This document shows positions 54,755 to 63,498 of a stretch of DNA of 64,000 nucleotides, piece by piece (position 1 is the stretch's first letter; each line of letters begins with the position of its first letter). The notes under the pieces are model-generated. The model was not told where the DNA came from. It saw only the letters and a program-made list of their open reading frames with translations, and ran no database searches. The stretch is taken from positions 5,456,001-5,520,000 of the forward strand of contig NZ_BLPG01000001.1 of the NCBI RefSeq assembly GCF_011764445.1, given 5' to 3'. The position numbers and the translations under genes are program-made. Origin of the DNA: Phytohabitans rumicis. Its GTDB lineage: Bacteria > Actinomycetota > Actinomycetes > Mycobacteriales > Micromonosporaceae.

Positions 54755-56533
54755 TCAGACCCGTACCAGTTGGAAGCCCGCGTCCGCGAGGATCAACGGC
54801 ACTTCTCGTACGGCGTCGTGGTTGCGCTCCCGAAGGTCGGCCGGCAGCGTGCTCCAGTCGCGCAGTGCGGGGTGGAGCTTGCGCCTGTCGTCGCGGCGAT
54901 CGGCGAACCGCCAGCCGGCCGCGAGCCGCTCCATGCACCATCTCTCGTGCTCCATCATGGCCAACCGCTCGACCTCCACCTCACTCATGACGTCTTCCTC
55001 CGCCTGGCGCATCCGAGGGATGAGCACGCAACCGATGGCCCGCAGCTTCCGGCCGATGTCTTCGGCCTGCGCCCTGTTCGTCTGGCGCAACTCCGGCGAC
55101 AGGTCTTCCCACGGGACGATCGACGGGCTGGTCATCCGCGCGTCGCCGTGCGAGTGGCGCGCGGCCAGGTACCGGTCGTGGATGACCCGGGCCAGCCGCT
55201 CCACGAGGTCCTCGGCGATCAGCATCGGATCGCAGGCCGCGCGCAGCACCCCGTACACCCGCAGCCGGGTCGGTCCCTCGTCGAAGAGCTGGCTGGCCAG
55301 GCCGCCGTCTTCGCGGAAGTCGGCGAGCTGGTCCAGCCTGACCACTGTGGAGTTTCGGCGGCCGCGCCAGTAGCGGTCCGCGGTCAACGCCGTCTTGAGC
55401 GCGCGTTCCTCGTCCTCGTAACAGATGTAGGCGCGGTCGGGCGGGTCGTTCAGCTCACCGTTGACGAGCAGGTCGACCAGGTCCTCGTCGTACGCCCGCA
55501 GCCGGCACGCATGGCGCAGGAAGGGATAGCGGTGGGTGAGGTGGCCGAGGGTCTCGGTGGCGTCGCCGGCGACCAGGGCGATGTGCAGCGCGCTGCCCGG
55601 CGCGGAGTCCGGCCGCCGCCGCCAGTGTCGCGCCGCCTCCACGATGAGGGCCCGGCCGAACGCCGTCATGCCGGCCACCAGCAGGTGCGGTGCCGGACCG
55701 TCGCCCGGCGCGAGCGGCTCCTCCATGAAGAGCTTGCGCGCCGCGAGGTCGTCGACGTTGAAGAAGTCCAGGCGGGCGCCGGGCGGATTGGGCAGCCCGA
55801 GATAGCGCGCCTGCAGCGTCAGACAGAGGTCGGGATCGGGCACGTGCGTGTAGATCGGCAGCGAGGGGCTGCGCAGCCGGCGGCCCCGCCCGGCGGTCAG
55901 CCCGATGGCGATGTTGGCGGCGCTCTCCTGCGTACAGGCGTAGAGGGCGGTGGCGCGGTGCAGCCCGGCGGCGCTCAGCGTCCCGGCGTCCCGCCCGTCG
56001 CCGAGCACGAGAAGCGGATACGACGGGCTGGGCGCGACCGAGCCGGACTGGCTCCGGATCTGGACGACGCGATTGCCGGACGCGTGCAGCCGCCGGGAGA
56101 GGATCTCCGCCAGCGGCGTATCGCCACACACGATGACGTGGTCGTGCGCGCGGCGGGCCCGGAGCCGCCGCAACTCGACGGCGAAGAGCAGCCGGGCCGC
56201 CTCGACGAGCGCCGTAATGGTGGCCAACGGCGCCGCGTACCGGGCGATCTCCAAGGGCCACGGGTACGGCCCGGCCTGCTGGAGCGGATCCGCGCCGAGG
56301 ACGAACAGCTGGACGTCGTAGTAGAGAAGATCGAGCGGGCGGTTGCCGTACTGGGTCGAGTCGCGCAGGAAGATGCCGAATCCGACGTAGCCGAGGACCA
56401 GTGAGGCGGCCGCCGTGACGGTGAAGCCAATCCGCAGAGTATTGGCGGCGGGATGCTGTCGCGGAAGATCGGTACGCGGCTCGGCCAAGGCAACGCTCCG
56501 GCTTGCGTTCGATGGCGGGCGAGGTGATGACAT
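54755..56533 (-). CDS. Membrane protein with two TrkA-N-like domains and a C-terminal RyR domain
   Basis: A 592-residue protein; ATG 56533 is one of several possible starts. Two N-terminal hydrophobic segments (FTVTAAASLVLGYVGFGIFL and a second near residue 100) precede a Rossmann domain beginning HDHVIVCGDTPLAEIL and a second beginning PHLLVAGMTAFGRALIVEAA, both like RCK/TrkA-N units. The last 110 residues match the ryanodine-receptor (RyR) repeat: RQTNRAQAEDIGRKLRAIGC, EHERWCMERLAAGW, HPALRDWSTLP. No K+ selectivity filter is present between the helices. In bacteria RyR domains accompany SLOG and other nucleotide-signal proteins, as here. Confidence 0.8.
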   Translation of the reverse strand: MSSPRPPSNASRSVALAEPRTDLPRQHPAANTLRIGFTVTAAASLVLGYVGFGIFLRDSTQYGNRPLDLLYYDVQLFVLGADPLQQAGPYPWPLEIARYAAPLATITALVEAARLLFAVELRRLRARRAHDHVIVCGDTPLAEILSRRLHASGNRVVQIRSQSGSVAPSPSYPLLVLGDGRDAGTLSAAGLHRATALYACTQESAANIAIGLTAGRGRRLRSPSLPIYTHVPDPDLCLTLQARYLGLPNPPGARLDFFNVDDLAARKLFMEEPLAPGDGPAPHLLVAGMTAFGRALIVEAARHWRRRPDSAPGSALHIALVAGDATETLGHLTHRYPFLRHACRLRAYDEDLVDLLVNGELNDPPDRAYICYEDEERALKTALTADRYWRGRRNSTVVRLDQLADFREDGGLASQLFDEGPTRLRVYGVLRAACDPMLIAEDLVERLARVIHDRYLAARHSHGDARMTSPSIVPWEDLSPELRQTNRAQAEDIGRKLRAIGCVLIPRMRQAEEDVMSEVEVERLAMMEHERWCMERLAAGWRFADRRDDRRKLHPALRDWSTLPADLRERNHDAVREVPLILADAGFQLVRV

Positions 56534-56613
56534 TATGCAACGCATCGACTCTGGTGCGTAACCACCAGATCGGCGTGGGTCCTCGCTGTTAACCCAGGCT
56601 GTACGATGCGGGC

Positions 56614-57258
56614 GTGACACCCGCTCTACCTCCGGTCGGTGAGCGTATCCGCGAGGCCCGGCTGCGCGACGGCATCAGCCTGCGCGGGCTGGCCCGGGCC
56701 GTGGGTGTCTCGGCGAGCCTGATCTCCCAGATCGAGACCGGCAAGAGCCGCCCCTCGGTCAGCACCCTGTACGCGATCACCAAGGCGCTGGGGATCTCGG
56801 TCGAGGACGTGTTCGACGGGCCGGAGCCGGACGCGGTGCCGGCGCCGCCACGGGTGGGGCCGGACCGGGTCGTCGCGACGGCCGTGCAGGCCGCGGGTCA
56901 TCGGGTCGGTCCGGTGGTCCGGCCGGCAGGGCGTGACGTGCTGCAACTCGACTCCGGCGTGACCTGGGAGCGGCTCGGGCACCTGCCCGGGACCCGGGTC
57001 GACTTCCTGCTCGTCACGTACGCCCCGGGCGGTAGCTCGTCGAGCGGTGACCTGCTCATGCGGCACTCCGGTGCGGAGTACGGCTACCTCATCGAGGGTG
57101 AGCTCACCGTAACGCTGGGCTTCGAGGAGTACCGGCTGGGTCCCGGCGACGCGGTGTCGTTCCCGTCGACCACCCCGCACCGGTACCGCAACGACGGGGT
57201 CGTGCCGGCGGTCGGCATCTGGTACGTCCACGAAGACGACGAGCCGACCGTTAAGTGA
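56614..57258 (+). CDS. XRE-family regulator with C-terminal cupin
   Basis: A 214-residue protein from GTG 56614. The helix-turn-helix is SLRGLARAVGVSASLISQIETGKSRPS and the cupin domain has HSGAEYGYLIEGELTV and GPGDAVSFPSTTPHRYRN. Such regulators sense a small molecule in the cupin and control adjacent catabolic genes. It lies 61 bases before the operon at 57320 and is the likely regulator. Confidence 0.9.
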   Translation: MTPALPPVGERIREARLRDGISLRGLARAVGVSASLISQIETGKSRPSVSTLYAITKALGISVEDVFDGPEPDAVPAPPRVGPDRVVATAVQAAGHRVGPVVRPAGRDVLQLDSGVTWERLGHLPGTRVDFLLVTYAPGGSSSSGDLLMRHSGAEYGYLIEGELTVTLGFEEYRLGPGDAVSFPSTTPHRYRNDGVVPAVGIWYVHEDDEPTVK

Positions 57259-57290
57259 CGCTTGACACAAGCCGTTAACAGTCCTTCACT
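57248..57290 (+). promoter_or_regulatory. Promoter and candidate operator of the catabolic operon
   Basis: TTGACA (57262-57267) is a consensus -35; 17 bases on lies TTCACT (57285-57290), a weak -10. The heptamer CCGTTAA occurs at 57248-57254 and 57272-57278, one copy on each side of the -35. GTTAAC also occurs at 56588-56593, before the regulator gene, so these may be binding sites of the XRE-cupin protein. Confidence 0.4.
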
Positions 57291-57319
57291 GGGGTGGTCG
57301 CCTCAGCGAGGAGGACGTC

Positions 57320-58633
57320 TTGGCTATCCGTACGTTTGGGACCAACGCCGTCGACTGGGAAGAGCGCGTCGACCTGGACCGATTGCGTAAGGAGCGATTG
57401 GCCCGGCTCAAGGCACATCTGGACGCCTCGGAGTTCGGTGCGCTGCTCACGTTCGACTTCTCCAACATCCGTTATCTGACGTCCACCCACATCGGCACCT
57501 GGGCGATGGACAAGCTCATCCGGTTCGCCGTGCTCCCGCGCGGGGGCGAACCGGTCATCTGGGACTTCGGGTCCGCCGCCCGCCACCACCAGCTCTACAA
57601 CCCGTGGCTCGACGGCACCGAGCGGGCCCGGGCCGGCATCTCCACGCTGCGCGGTGCGTTTCACCCGGACGCCGGGATCGCCGCCGACGTGGCCAAGAAG
57701 GTGGCGACCGTGCTGCGCGAGCACGGTGTGGCCGACGCCCCGGTCGGCGTCGACATCGTCGAGATGCCGATCCTCGCCGCGCTGCAGGCCGAGGGCCTGA
57801 CCATCGTCGATGGGCAGCAGGTCTTCCTGGAGTCGCGGCGCATCAAGACCCGGGACGAGATCAGCCTGCTGGCCCAGGCGTGCGCGATGGTCGACGCCGC
57901 CTACGAGGAGCTGTACGAGTTCCTGCGCCCCGGCGTACGCGAGAACGAGTGCGTCGGCCTCGTCAGCAAGGTCCTGTACGACCTCGGCAGCGAGTACGTC
58001 GAGGGCGTCAACGCCATCTCCGGCGAGCGCTGCGCACCGCACCCGCACGTCTACAGCGACCGGCTGATCCGCCCCGGCGACCCGGCGTTCTTCGACATCC
58101 TGCACAGCCACCTGGGCTACCGCACGTGCTACTACCGCTGCTTCGCGGTGGGCAGCGCCTCGCGCGGGATGAAGGACGCGTACACCCGGTGCCGGGAGTA
58201 CATGGACCAGGCCATCGCGCTCGTCAAGCCGGGCACCACCACGGCCGACATCGTGGCGCTGTGGCCGCGCGCCGAGGAGTTCGGTTTCCCCGACGAGATG
58301 GCCGCGTTCGCCCTGCAGTACGGCCACGGAGTGGGGCTGTCCATCTGGGAGAAGCCGGTCTTCAGCCGCCTGGTGTCGCTGGATCACCCGGAGGTCCTGG
58401 AGGAGGGCATGGTCTTCGCGCTGGAGACGTACTGGCCGGCCGGGGACGGCTACTCCGCAGCCCGGATCGAGGAGGAGGTCGTCGTCACCGCCGACGGCTG
58501 CGAGGTCATCACCAAGTTCCCGGCGGAGAAGCTGCTGATCGCCGGGCGCCGCTACTGGACCGTCGACGGCCCGCTGAGCACCGAGCGCGAGGCCCAGTCG
58601 CATCTGAACACCAAGAACGGGGCGGGCCGATGA
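57320..58633 (+). CDS. M24-family hydrolase (creatinase/ectoine-hydrolase/Xaa-Pro peptidase superfamily)
   Basis: A 437-residue protein from TTG 57320, preceded by GAGGAGG. A creatinase-type N-terminal domain is followed by the pita-bread domain. Of the five metal ligands, four are recognisable (FFDI, YGHGVG, ALETYW, RIEEEV). The second Asp is replaced in GYRTCYYRCF. A C-N bond hydrolase role on a small amide or amine is as likely as peptidase activity. It is the first gene of an eight-gene same-strand operon and overlaps the next gene by four bases. Confidence 0.85.
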   Translation: MAIRTFGTNAVDWEERVDLDRLRKERLARLKAHLDASEFGALLTFDFSNIRYLTSTHIGTWAMDKLIRFAVLPRGGEPVIWDFGSAARHHQLYNPWLDGTERARAGISTLRGAFHPDAGIAADVAKKVATVLREHGVADAPVGVDIVEMPILAALQAEGLTIVDGQQVFLESRRIKTRDEISLLAQACAMVDAAYEELYEFLRPGVRENECVGLVSKVLYDLGSEYVEGVNAISGERCAPHPHVYSDRLIRPGDPAFFDILHSHLGYRTCYYRCFAVGSASRGMKDAYTRCREYMDQAIALVKPGTTTADIVALWPRAEEFGFPDEMAAFALQYGHGVGLSIWEKPVFSRLVSLDHPEVLEEGMVFALETYWPAGDGYSAARIEEEVVVTADGCEVITKFPAEKLLIAGRRYWTVDGPLSTEREAQSHLNTKNGAGR

Positions 58634-59607
58634 CGCCGGACGAGCTGCTCGACGCGTACGCCCAGATGGTGCTGATCCGCCGGACGGAGAAGGCCGCGCA
58701 CGACCTGTTCATGTCCGGGCTCGTCAAGGGCACCACGCACCTGGCCGCCGGGCACGAGGCGGTGGCCGTGGGCGCGAGCAGCGCGCTGCAGCCGGACGAC
58801 TACGTGTTCGCCACCTACCGCGGGCACCACCACGCGCTGGCCCGGGGCGCGACGCCGGAGGAGTGCCTGGCCGAGCTGATGAGCAAGGCCACCGGACTGT
58901 GCCAGGCCAAGGGTGGATCGATGCACCTGACCAAGGCGTCCAGCGGCATGCTCGGGTCGTACGCGATCGTCGGCGCGCACCTGCCGATGGCCGCCGGCGC
59001 CGCGTGGTCGGCGAAGCTGCGCGGCAGCGGCCAGGTCGCGGTGGCGTTCTTCGGCGACGGGGCGACCAACATCGGCGCGTTTCACGAGGCGCTCAATCTG
59101 GCCGCGGTGTGGCGCCTGCCGGCACTGTTCATCTGCGAGAACAACCTTTACATGGAGTACACGCCGATCGCCGACGTGACCGCGGTGCCCAACCCGGCCG
59201 CGGACCGTGCCGGCGGATACAACATGCCGGCCGAGATCATCGACGGAAACGACGTGGTGGTCGTGCACGAGGCGGTCGCGCTGGCCGCCGAGCGGGCCCG
59301 CAAGGGCGACGGGCCGACCCTGATCGAGGCACAGACGTACCGCCACTTTGGACACAGCCGGGCCGACCCGGCCAAGTACCGGCCCGCCGACGAGGTGGAG
59401 CGGTGGCTCAAGCACGACCCGCTCGATGTGGCCCGGGCACGGCTGGAGGCGCTGGGCGTACCCCCGGAATCCATCGTGGACCGGGACCGCCGGGCGGCGG
59501 CCGAGGTGGAGGCGGCCATCGCGGCCGCGAAGGCCGCGCCCGCGCCGGAGCCGGCGCTGGCCTTCACCGACGTGTGGGCGGACGGGGGAGCGGCATGGCG
59601 GACGTAG
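58630..59607 (+). CDS. Thiamine-diphosphate 2-oxoacid dehydrogenase E1 alpha subunit (AcoA-like)
   Basis: A 325-residue protein from ATG 58630. The ThDP motif spans FFGDGATNIGAFHEALNLAAVWRLPALFICENN. GLCQAKGGSMH and TYRHFGHSRADPAKYR are standard in AcoA/PdhA-type subunits. It overlaps the beta-subunit gene by 13 bases. Members decarboxylate pyruvate, acetoin or branched 2-oxoacids; no E2 or E3 gene is visible before the window ends. Confidence 0.9.
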   Translation: MTPDELLDAYAQMVLIRRTEKAAHDLFMSGLVKGTTHLAAGHEAVAVGASSALQPDDYVFATYRGHHHALARGATPEECLAELMSKATGLCQAKGGSMHLTKASSGMLGSYAIVGAHLPMAAGAAWSAKLRGSGQVAVAFFGDGATNIGAFHEALNLAAVWRLPALFICENNLYMEYTPIADVTAVPNPAADRAGGYNMPAEIIDGNDVVVVHEAVALAAERARKGDGPTLIEAQTYRHFGHSRADPAKYRPADEVERWLKHDPLDVARARLEALGVPPESIVDRDRRAAAEVEAAIAAAKAAPAPEPALAFTDVWADGGAAWRT

Positions 59608-60580
59608 GGACGATCTCGTACCGGGAAGCCGTGGCGGAGGGCATCGCGCGGGAGATGCGCCGGGACTCCACTGTGGTCTGTCTGGGAGAAGACATCGGCG
59701 CCGCGGAGGGCGTGTTCAAGACGACGGTGGGGCTGTTCAAGGAGTTCGGCCCGCAGCGGGTCTGGGACACGCCGATCTCGGAACAGGCGATCGTGGGCGC
59801 CGCCATGGGCGCGGCGATGACCGGCATGCGGCCGGTCGCCGAGATCATGTTCAGCGACTTCCTGGCCTGCTGCTGGGACTACCTGGCCAACGAGATCCCC
59901 AAGGCGCGCTACATGACCGGCGGCCAGGTGACCGTGCCGCTGGTCGTGCGCACGGCCAACGGGGCGGTCTCGGCTTCGGCGCCCAGCACTCGCAGGCCGT
60001 GGAGAACTGGGCGCTCACCGTGCCCGGATTGAAGATCGTGGCACCGTCCACACCGGCCGATGTGATCGGCCTGATGGCGGCCGCCATCCGCAGCGACGAC
60101 CCGGTCGTTTTCTTCGAACACAAGGCGCTGCTCGCCGGCTCCGGGCCGCGCCCGCCCGAGGATTACGTCGTCGAGCTGGGCCGCGCCGCCATGGCGCGGG
60201 AGGGCACGGACGTCACCGTCGTGACGCTCGCCTCGACCGTCCCGCTGGCGCTCAAGGCCGCCGAGCAGCTCGACGCCGATGGCATCTCGGTCGAGGTGAT
60301 CGACCTGCGCTGCCTCGTACCGCTCGACATGCGCACCGTCCTGCGCTCGCTCGAAAAGACCTCCCGGCTCGTCGTCGTGGAGGAGAATCCGTACCAGGGC
60401 GGCTGGGGCGCAACGGTCGTCTCGGTCGTCGCCGATGAAGGCTTCGAACTGCTCGACGCACCCATCAAGCGCGTCGCCGGCGCCTGCGTGCCGCTGCCGT
60501 TCGCCGACTCGCTCGAAGCCGAGGTGATCCCGACCGTCGACAAGGTCACCGAGGCGATACGCAAGCTTTCCGCCTACTAG
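59595..60580 (+). CDS. Thiamine-diphosphate 2-oxoacid dehydrogenase E1 beta subunit (AcoB-like; frameshift near 59963)
   Basis: About 328 residues from ATG 59595 after one G is restored in the run at 59961-59964. The junction then reads TANGGGLGFGAQHSQAVENW, a standard beta-subunit segment. Upstream, CLGEDIGAAEGVFK and DTPISEQAIVGAAMGAAMTG are conserved; downstream, the C-terminal transketolase domain ends at 60580. It pairs with the alpha subunit. Confidence 0.87.
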
Positions 60581-60592
60581 GGAGACCCCCAA

Positions 60593-61948
60593 ATGCCGAA
60601 CCGTATCCTGCTCCGCGGCGGCCACGTCCTCACCATGGATCCCCAACTCGGCGACCTGCCGCAGGGCGACGTGCTCATCGAAGACGACAAGATCGCCGCC
60701 GTCGACCAGCACATTGACGCGGACGCCGAGGTGGTCGACGCGTCCGGGCGCATCGTCATTCCCGGGTTCGTCGACACCCACCGGCACACCTGGGAGACCG
60801 CGATCCGGGGCGTCGCGCCGAACGCCACATTGGACGATTACTTCGTCGACATCCTGGACACGTTCGCGCCGGTGTACCGGCCGGAGGACGTGTATTCCAG
60901 CAACCTGGCCGGCGCGCTCGAATGCCTCAACGCCGGAATCACCACGCTGGTCGACTGGTCGCACATCAACAACACGCCGGACCACCCGGACGCCGGCATC
61001 CGCGGGCTGCAGGAGGCCGGCATCCGCGCCCAGTACGCGTACGGCAGTGCCAATACCTCGCTCGCCGACTACTGGTTCGAGAGCAAAATCGTCATCCCCA
61101 AGGACGACGTGCGGCGCATCCGGGACACGTACTTCTCCTCCTCGGACGGCCTGCTGACCATGGGGCTGGCCACCCGCGGACCCGGCTTCTGCACCGACGA
61201 CGTGGTGCGCGCTGAGTGGGAGATGGCCCGCGACCTCGGCATCCCGATCACCATCCACGTGGCGATGGGGCGGATGGCCGGCCGGTTCGGCATGATCAAG
61301 CAGCTCGACAACCTGGGCCTGCTCGGCGCGGACACAACGTACATCCACTGCTGCTACTTCAGCGAGGAGGAGTGGGGGCTGGTCGCGCGCAGCGGCGGCA
61401 CGATCTCCGTCGCGCCACAGGTCGAGATGCAGATGGGGCACGGCCACCCGCCGGTCGCCAAGGCCATCGAGTACGGCTTGCGGCCGAGCCTGTCCATCGA
61501 CGTCGTGACGACCGTGCCAGGCGACATGTTCACCCAGATCCGCAGCGCGTTCGGTGCCGACCGGGAACGGCTCAACGCGGTCTACTGGGAGCGCAACGAG
61601 CCCGCCGTGGGGCTGCTGACCGCGCGGCAGATGCTGGAGATCGCCACGCGCAACGGCGCGCACGTGGCCGGGTTGGAGGACAAAACCGGTTCGCTGACGC
61701 CCGGCAAGCAGGCCGACATCGTCCTCATCGACGCGACGGCCATCAACGTGGCGCCGGTGCACGACGCGGTGACCGCGGTGACCCTGTGCGCCGACGTGTC
61801 CAATGTGGAGACGGTGCTGGTGGCCGGCGAGTTCCGCAAGCGGGACGGCAAGCTGGTGGCCGACGTCGAGCGGGCCCGGCGGCTCGTCGAGGACTCCCGC
61901 GACCACCTGCTGGCCGCCGTAGCCTCCCGGAAGGCTGCCGCAGCGTGA
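60593..61948 (+). CDS. Amidohydrolase (TrzA/AtzB-like cyclic deaminase group)
   Basis: A 451-residue protein from ATG 60593. The metal-dependent amidohydrolase features are PGFVDTHRHTWE (HxH, residues about 62-68), ITIHVAMG, THIHCC-like YIHCCYFSE and SIDVVTTVPGD, with the C-terminal GSLTPGKQADIVLID. These match the group of chlorohydrolases and deaminases acting on cyclic or guanidine-type substrates. It would remove an amino group or open a ring in the pathway. Confidence 0.88.
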   Translation: MPNRILLRGGHVLTMDPQLGDLPQGDVLIEDDKIAAVDQHIDADAEVVDASGRIVIPGFVDTHRHTWETAIRGVAPNATLDDYFVDILDTFAPVYRPEDVYSSNLAGALECLNAGITTLVDWSHINNTPDHPDAGIRGLQEAGIRAQYAYGSANTSLADYWFESKIVIPKDDVRRIRDTYFSSSDGLLTMGLATRGPGFCTDDVVRAEWEMARDLGIPITIHVAMGRMAGRFGMIKQLDNLGLLGADTTYIHCCYFSEEEWGLVARSGGTISVAPQVEMQMGHGHPPVAKAIEYGLRPSLSIDVVTTVPGDMFTQIRSAFGADRERLNAVYWERNEPAVGLLTARQMLEIATRNGAHVAGLEDKTGSLTPGKQADIVLIDATAINVAPVHDAVTAVTLCADVSNVETVLVAGEFRKRDGKLVADVERARRLVEDSRDHLLAAVASRKAAAA

Positions 61949-62829
61949 GCTCTCGGCATGTCGTGCGCCGTGGGTCGGAGGCGGTGTTCGCCCCCGACCC
62001 CGGCGGGCACGCGTGCTGGTCGATTGTGGACGAGACCGTGCCGGGCGCGGTGCACACCGGGTTCGCCCTCTGCACGCTGGCGCCCGGCGGCTCCGTGCCC
62101 ACCCGGGTGAACTCCTTCGAGGAGAGCGTCTACATGCTGTCCGGGTCGGCCGTGCTGGACACGCCGGACGGCTCGTACCTGCTGCGCGAGGGTGACTACG
62201 GGCTGGTGGTCACCGGCGCGCCGTACGGGTGGCGCAACCCGGGGAGCGAGACCGCCCGGTGGGCCCGGATGCAGGCACCCCAGCCGCGGTCCCGGCTGGG
62301 CGGCGACACCGTCGCGGTGCCGCCGGTGCCGACCGGTCGGGTGCTCGAGGTCGACCCCCGTGACCCGCGCACCCGGTCGTTCGGCCACATCTCGCCGCGG
62401 CACATGGATCCCGGCAAGCAGAGCCAGGACCTGCTCGCCGTGTCCGCGAGCATGCGCACCGCGCTGCTGGTCTACAGCGGCATCACGGTGAAGATGATGG
62501 TCGACGGCGACCTCGGCGCCCAGCTCTCCACCATGTTCATGGTCCAGTACGAGCCGGACGGCGTGGCGGGCGCGCACGACCACCCGTTCGAGGAGACGTA
62601 CCTGATCCTGGAGGGCGCGACGGACGCGACCTTCGACGGCCAGACGTACCGGCTGGAGGTGGGCGACGTGGCCTGGGCCGGGGTGGGGTGCGTGCACTCG
62701 TTCAGCAACGCGGGCGACGGGCCGGTGCGCTGGCTGGAGACGCAGGCGCCACAGCCGCCGTCCCGCCACTCGTACCGGTTCGCGCGCGACTGGACGTACC
62801 TGCGTGATGTTGTCGAGGAGGACTCATGA
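61945..62829 (+). CDS. Bicupin, ureidoglycine-aminohydrolase-like
   Basis: A 294-residue protein with GTG 61945 overlapping the amidohydrolase stop. It has two cupin domains: VNSFEESVYMLSGSAVLD in the first half and GAHDHPFEETYLILEGATDAT in the second, where His/His/Glu ligands are visible. The layout is like (S)-ureidoglycine aminohydrolase, but a lyase or dioxygenase role is possible. It overlaps the next gene by four bases. Confidence 0.75.
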   Translation: MSSRHVVRRGSEAVFAPDPGGHACWSIVDETVPGAVHTGFALCTLAPGGSVPTRVNSFEESVYMLSGSAVLDTPDGSYLLREGDYGLVVTGAPYGWRNPGSETARWARMQAPQPRSRLGGDTVAVPPVPTGRVLEVDPRDPRTRSFGHISPRHMDPGKQSQDLLAVSASMRTALLVYSGITVKMMVDGDLGAQLSTMFMVQYEPDGVAGAHDHPFEETYLILEGATDATFDGQTYRLEVGDVAWAGVGCVHSFSNAGDGPVRWLETQAPQPPSRHSYRFARDWTYLRDVVEEDS

Positions 62830-63497
62830 GCGTGGTAGTCGTTGGCGGCAGCGCCGGGATCGGTCTGGAGATCGCCCGCTACTTCGCCCGCGCCGGCGAC
62901 GACGTCGTGCTGACCAGCCGCGACGCCGGCCGGGCCGAAGGCTGCGCCAAGGAGGTGGGCTGCCGGGGCGCGGCGTTCGACCTGGCCCGCCCGGACGAGA
63001 TCGGCGCCGCGCTGAGCGGGGTGGAACGCGTCGACCACCTCGTCCTGTCCGCGATCGACCGCGACCACAACAGCGCCGCCGACTATTCGATCGAACGGGC
63101 GGTGCGGCTGGTCACGCTGAAGCTGGTCGGGTACACCGAGGTGGTGCACGCGCTGCTGCCGAAGATGCACCCGGACAGCTCCATCGTCATCTTCGGCGGT
63201 CAGGCGATGCAGCGGCCGTACCCCGGGTCGACGACGGTGTCCACAGTGAACGGCGGCGTGGTGGGCCTGGTGCACACGCTGGCCTGCGAGCTCGCCCCGA
63301 TCCGGGTCAACGGCATCCACCCCGGCATCGTCGGCGACAGCCCGTACTGGGCCGACAAGCCGCTCGACGCGGTCGTCGCCCGTACCCCGATCGGCCGGCT
63401 CGCCACCATGGACGAGATCCGCGACGCGGTGGTCTTCCTGCTGCGCAACGGCGCGGTCAACGGCGTCAACCTGGCCGTCGACGGGGTTGGACGCTGA
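62826..63497 (+). CDS. SDR-fold protein lacking the catalytic Ser-Tyr-Lys
   Basis: A 223-residue protein from ATG 62826. The cofactor motif GGSAGIG, the SRDAGRAEG region and the C-terminal VRNGIHPG-like block (IRVNGIHPGIVG) and GAVNGVNLAVDG identify the SDR fold. At the active site VIFGGQAMQ has Gly for Ser, and STTVSTVNGGVVG has no YxxxK. It may bind the nucleotide without the usual chemistry, or use other residues. Context ties it to the same catabolic pathway. Confidence 0.8.
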   Translation: MSVVVVGGSAGIGLEIARYFARAGDDVVLTSRDAGRAEGCAKEVGCRGAAFDLARPDEIGAALSGVERVDHLVLSAIDRDHNSAADYSIERAVRLVTLKLVGYTEVVHALLPKMHPDSSIVIFGGQAMQRPYPGSTTVSTVNGGVVGLVHTLACELAPIRVNGIHPGIVGDSPYWADKPLDAVVARTPIGRLATMDEIRDAVVFLLRNGAVNGVNLAVDGVGR

Positions 63498-63498
63498 A

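Noticed and set aside
54755-56533. Simple annotation of the RyR-domain protein as a potassium channel
   Set aside because: No TxGYGD-type filter lies between its two membrane segments, unlike the true channel at 50840-51856.
351-63248. DnaA-box-like GTCCACA sites, considered as an origin of replication
   Set aside because: The sites are scattered singly through coding regions, not clustered in an A/T-rich intergenic region, and no dnaA, dnaN or gyrase gene is present.
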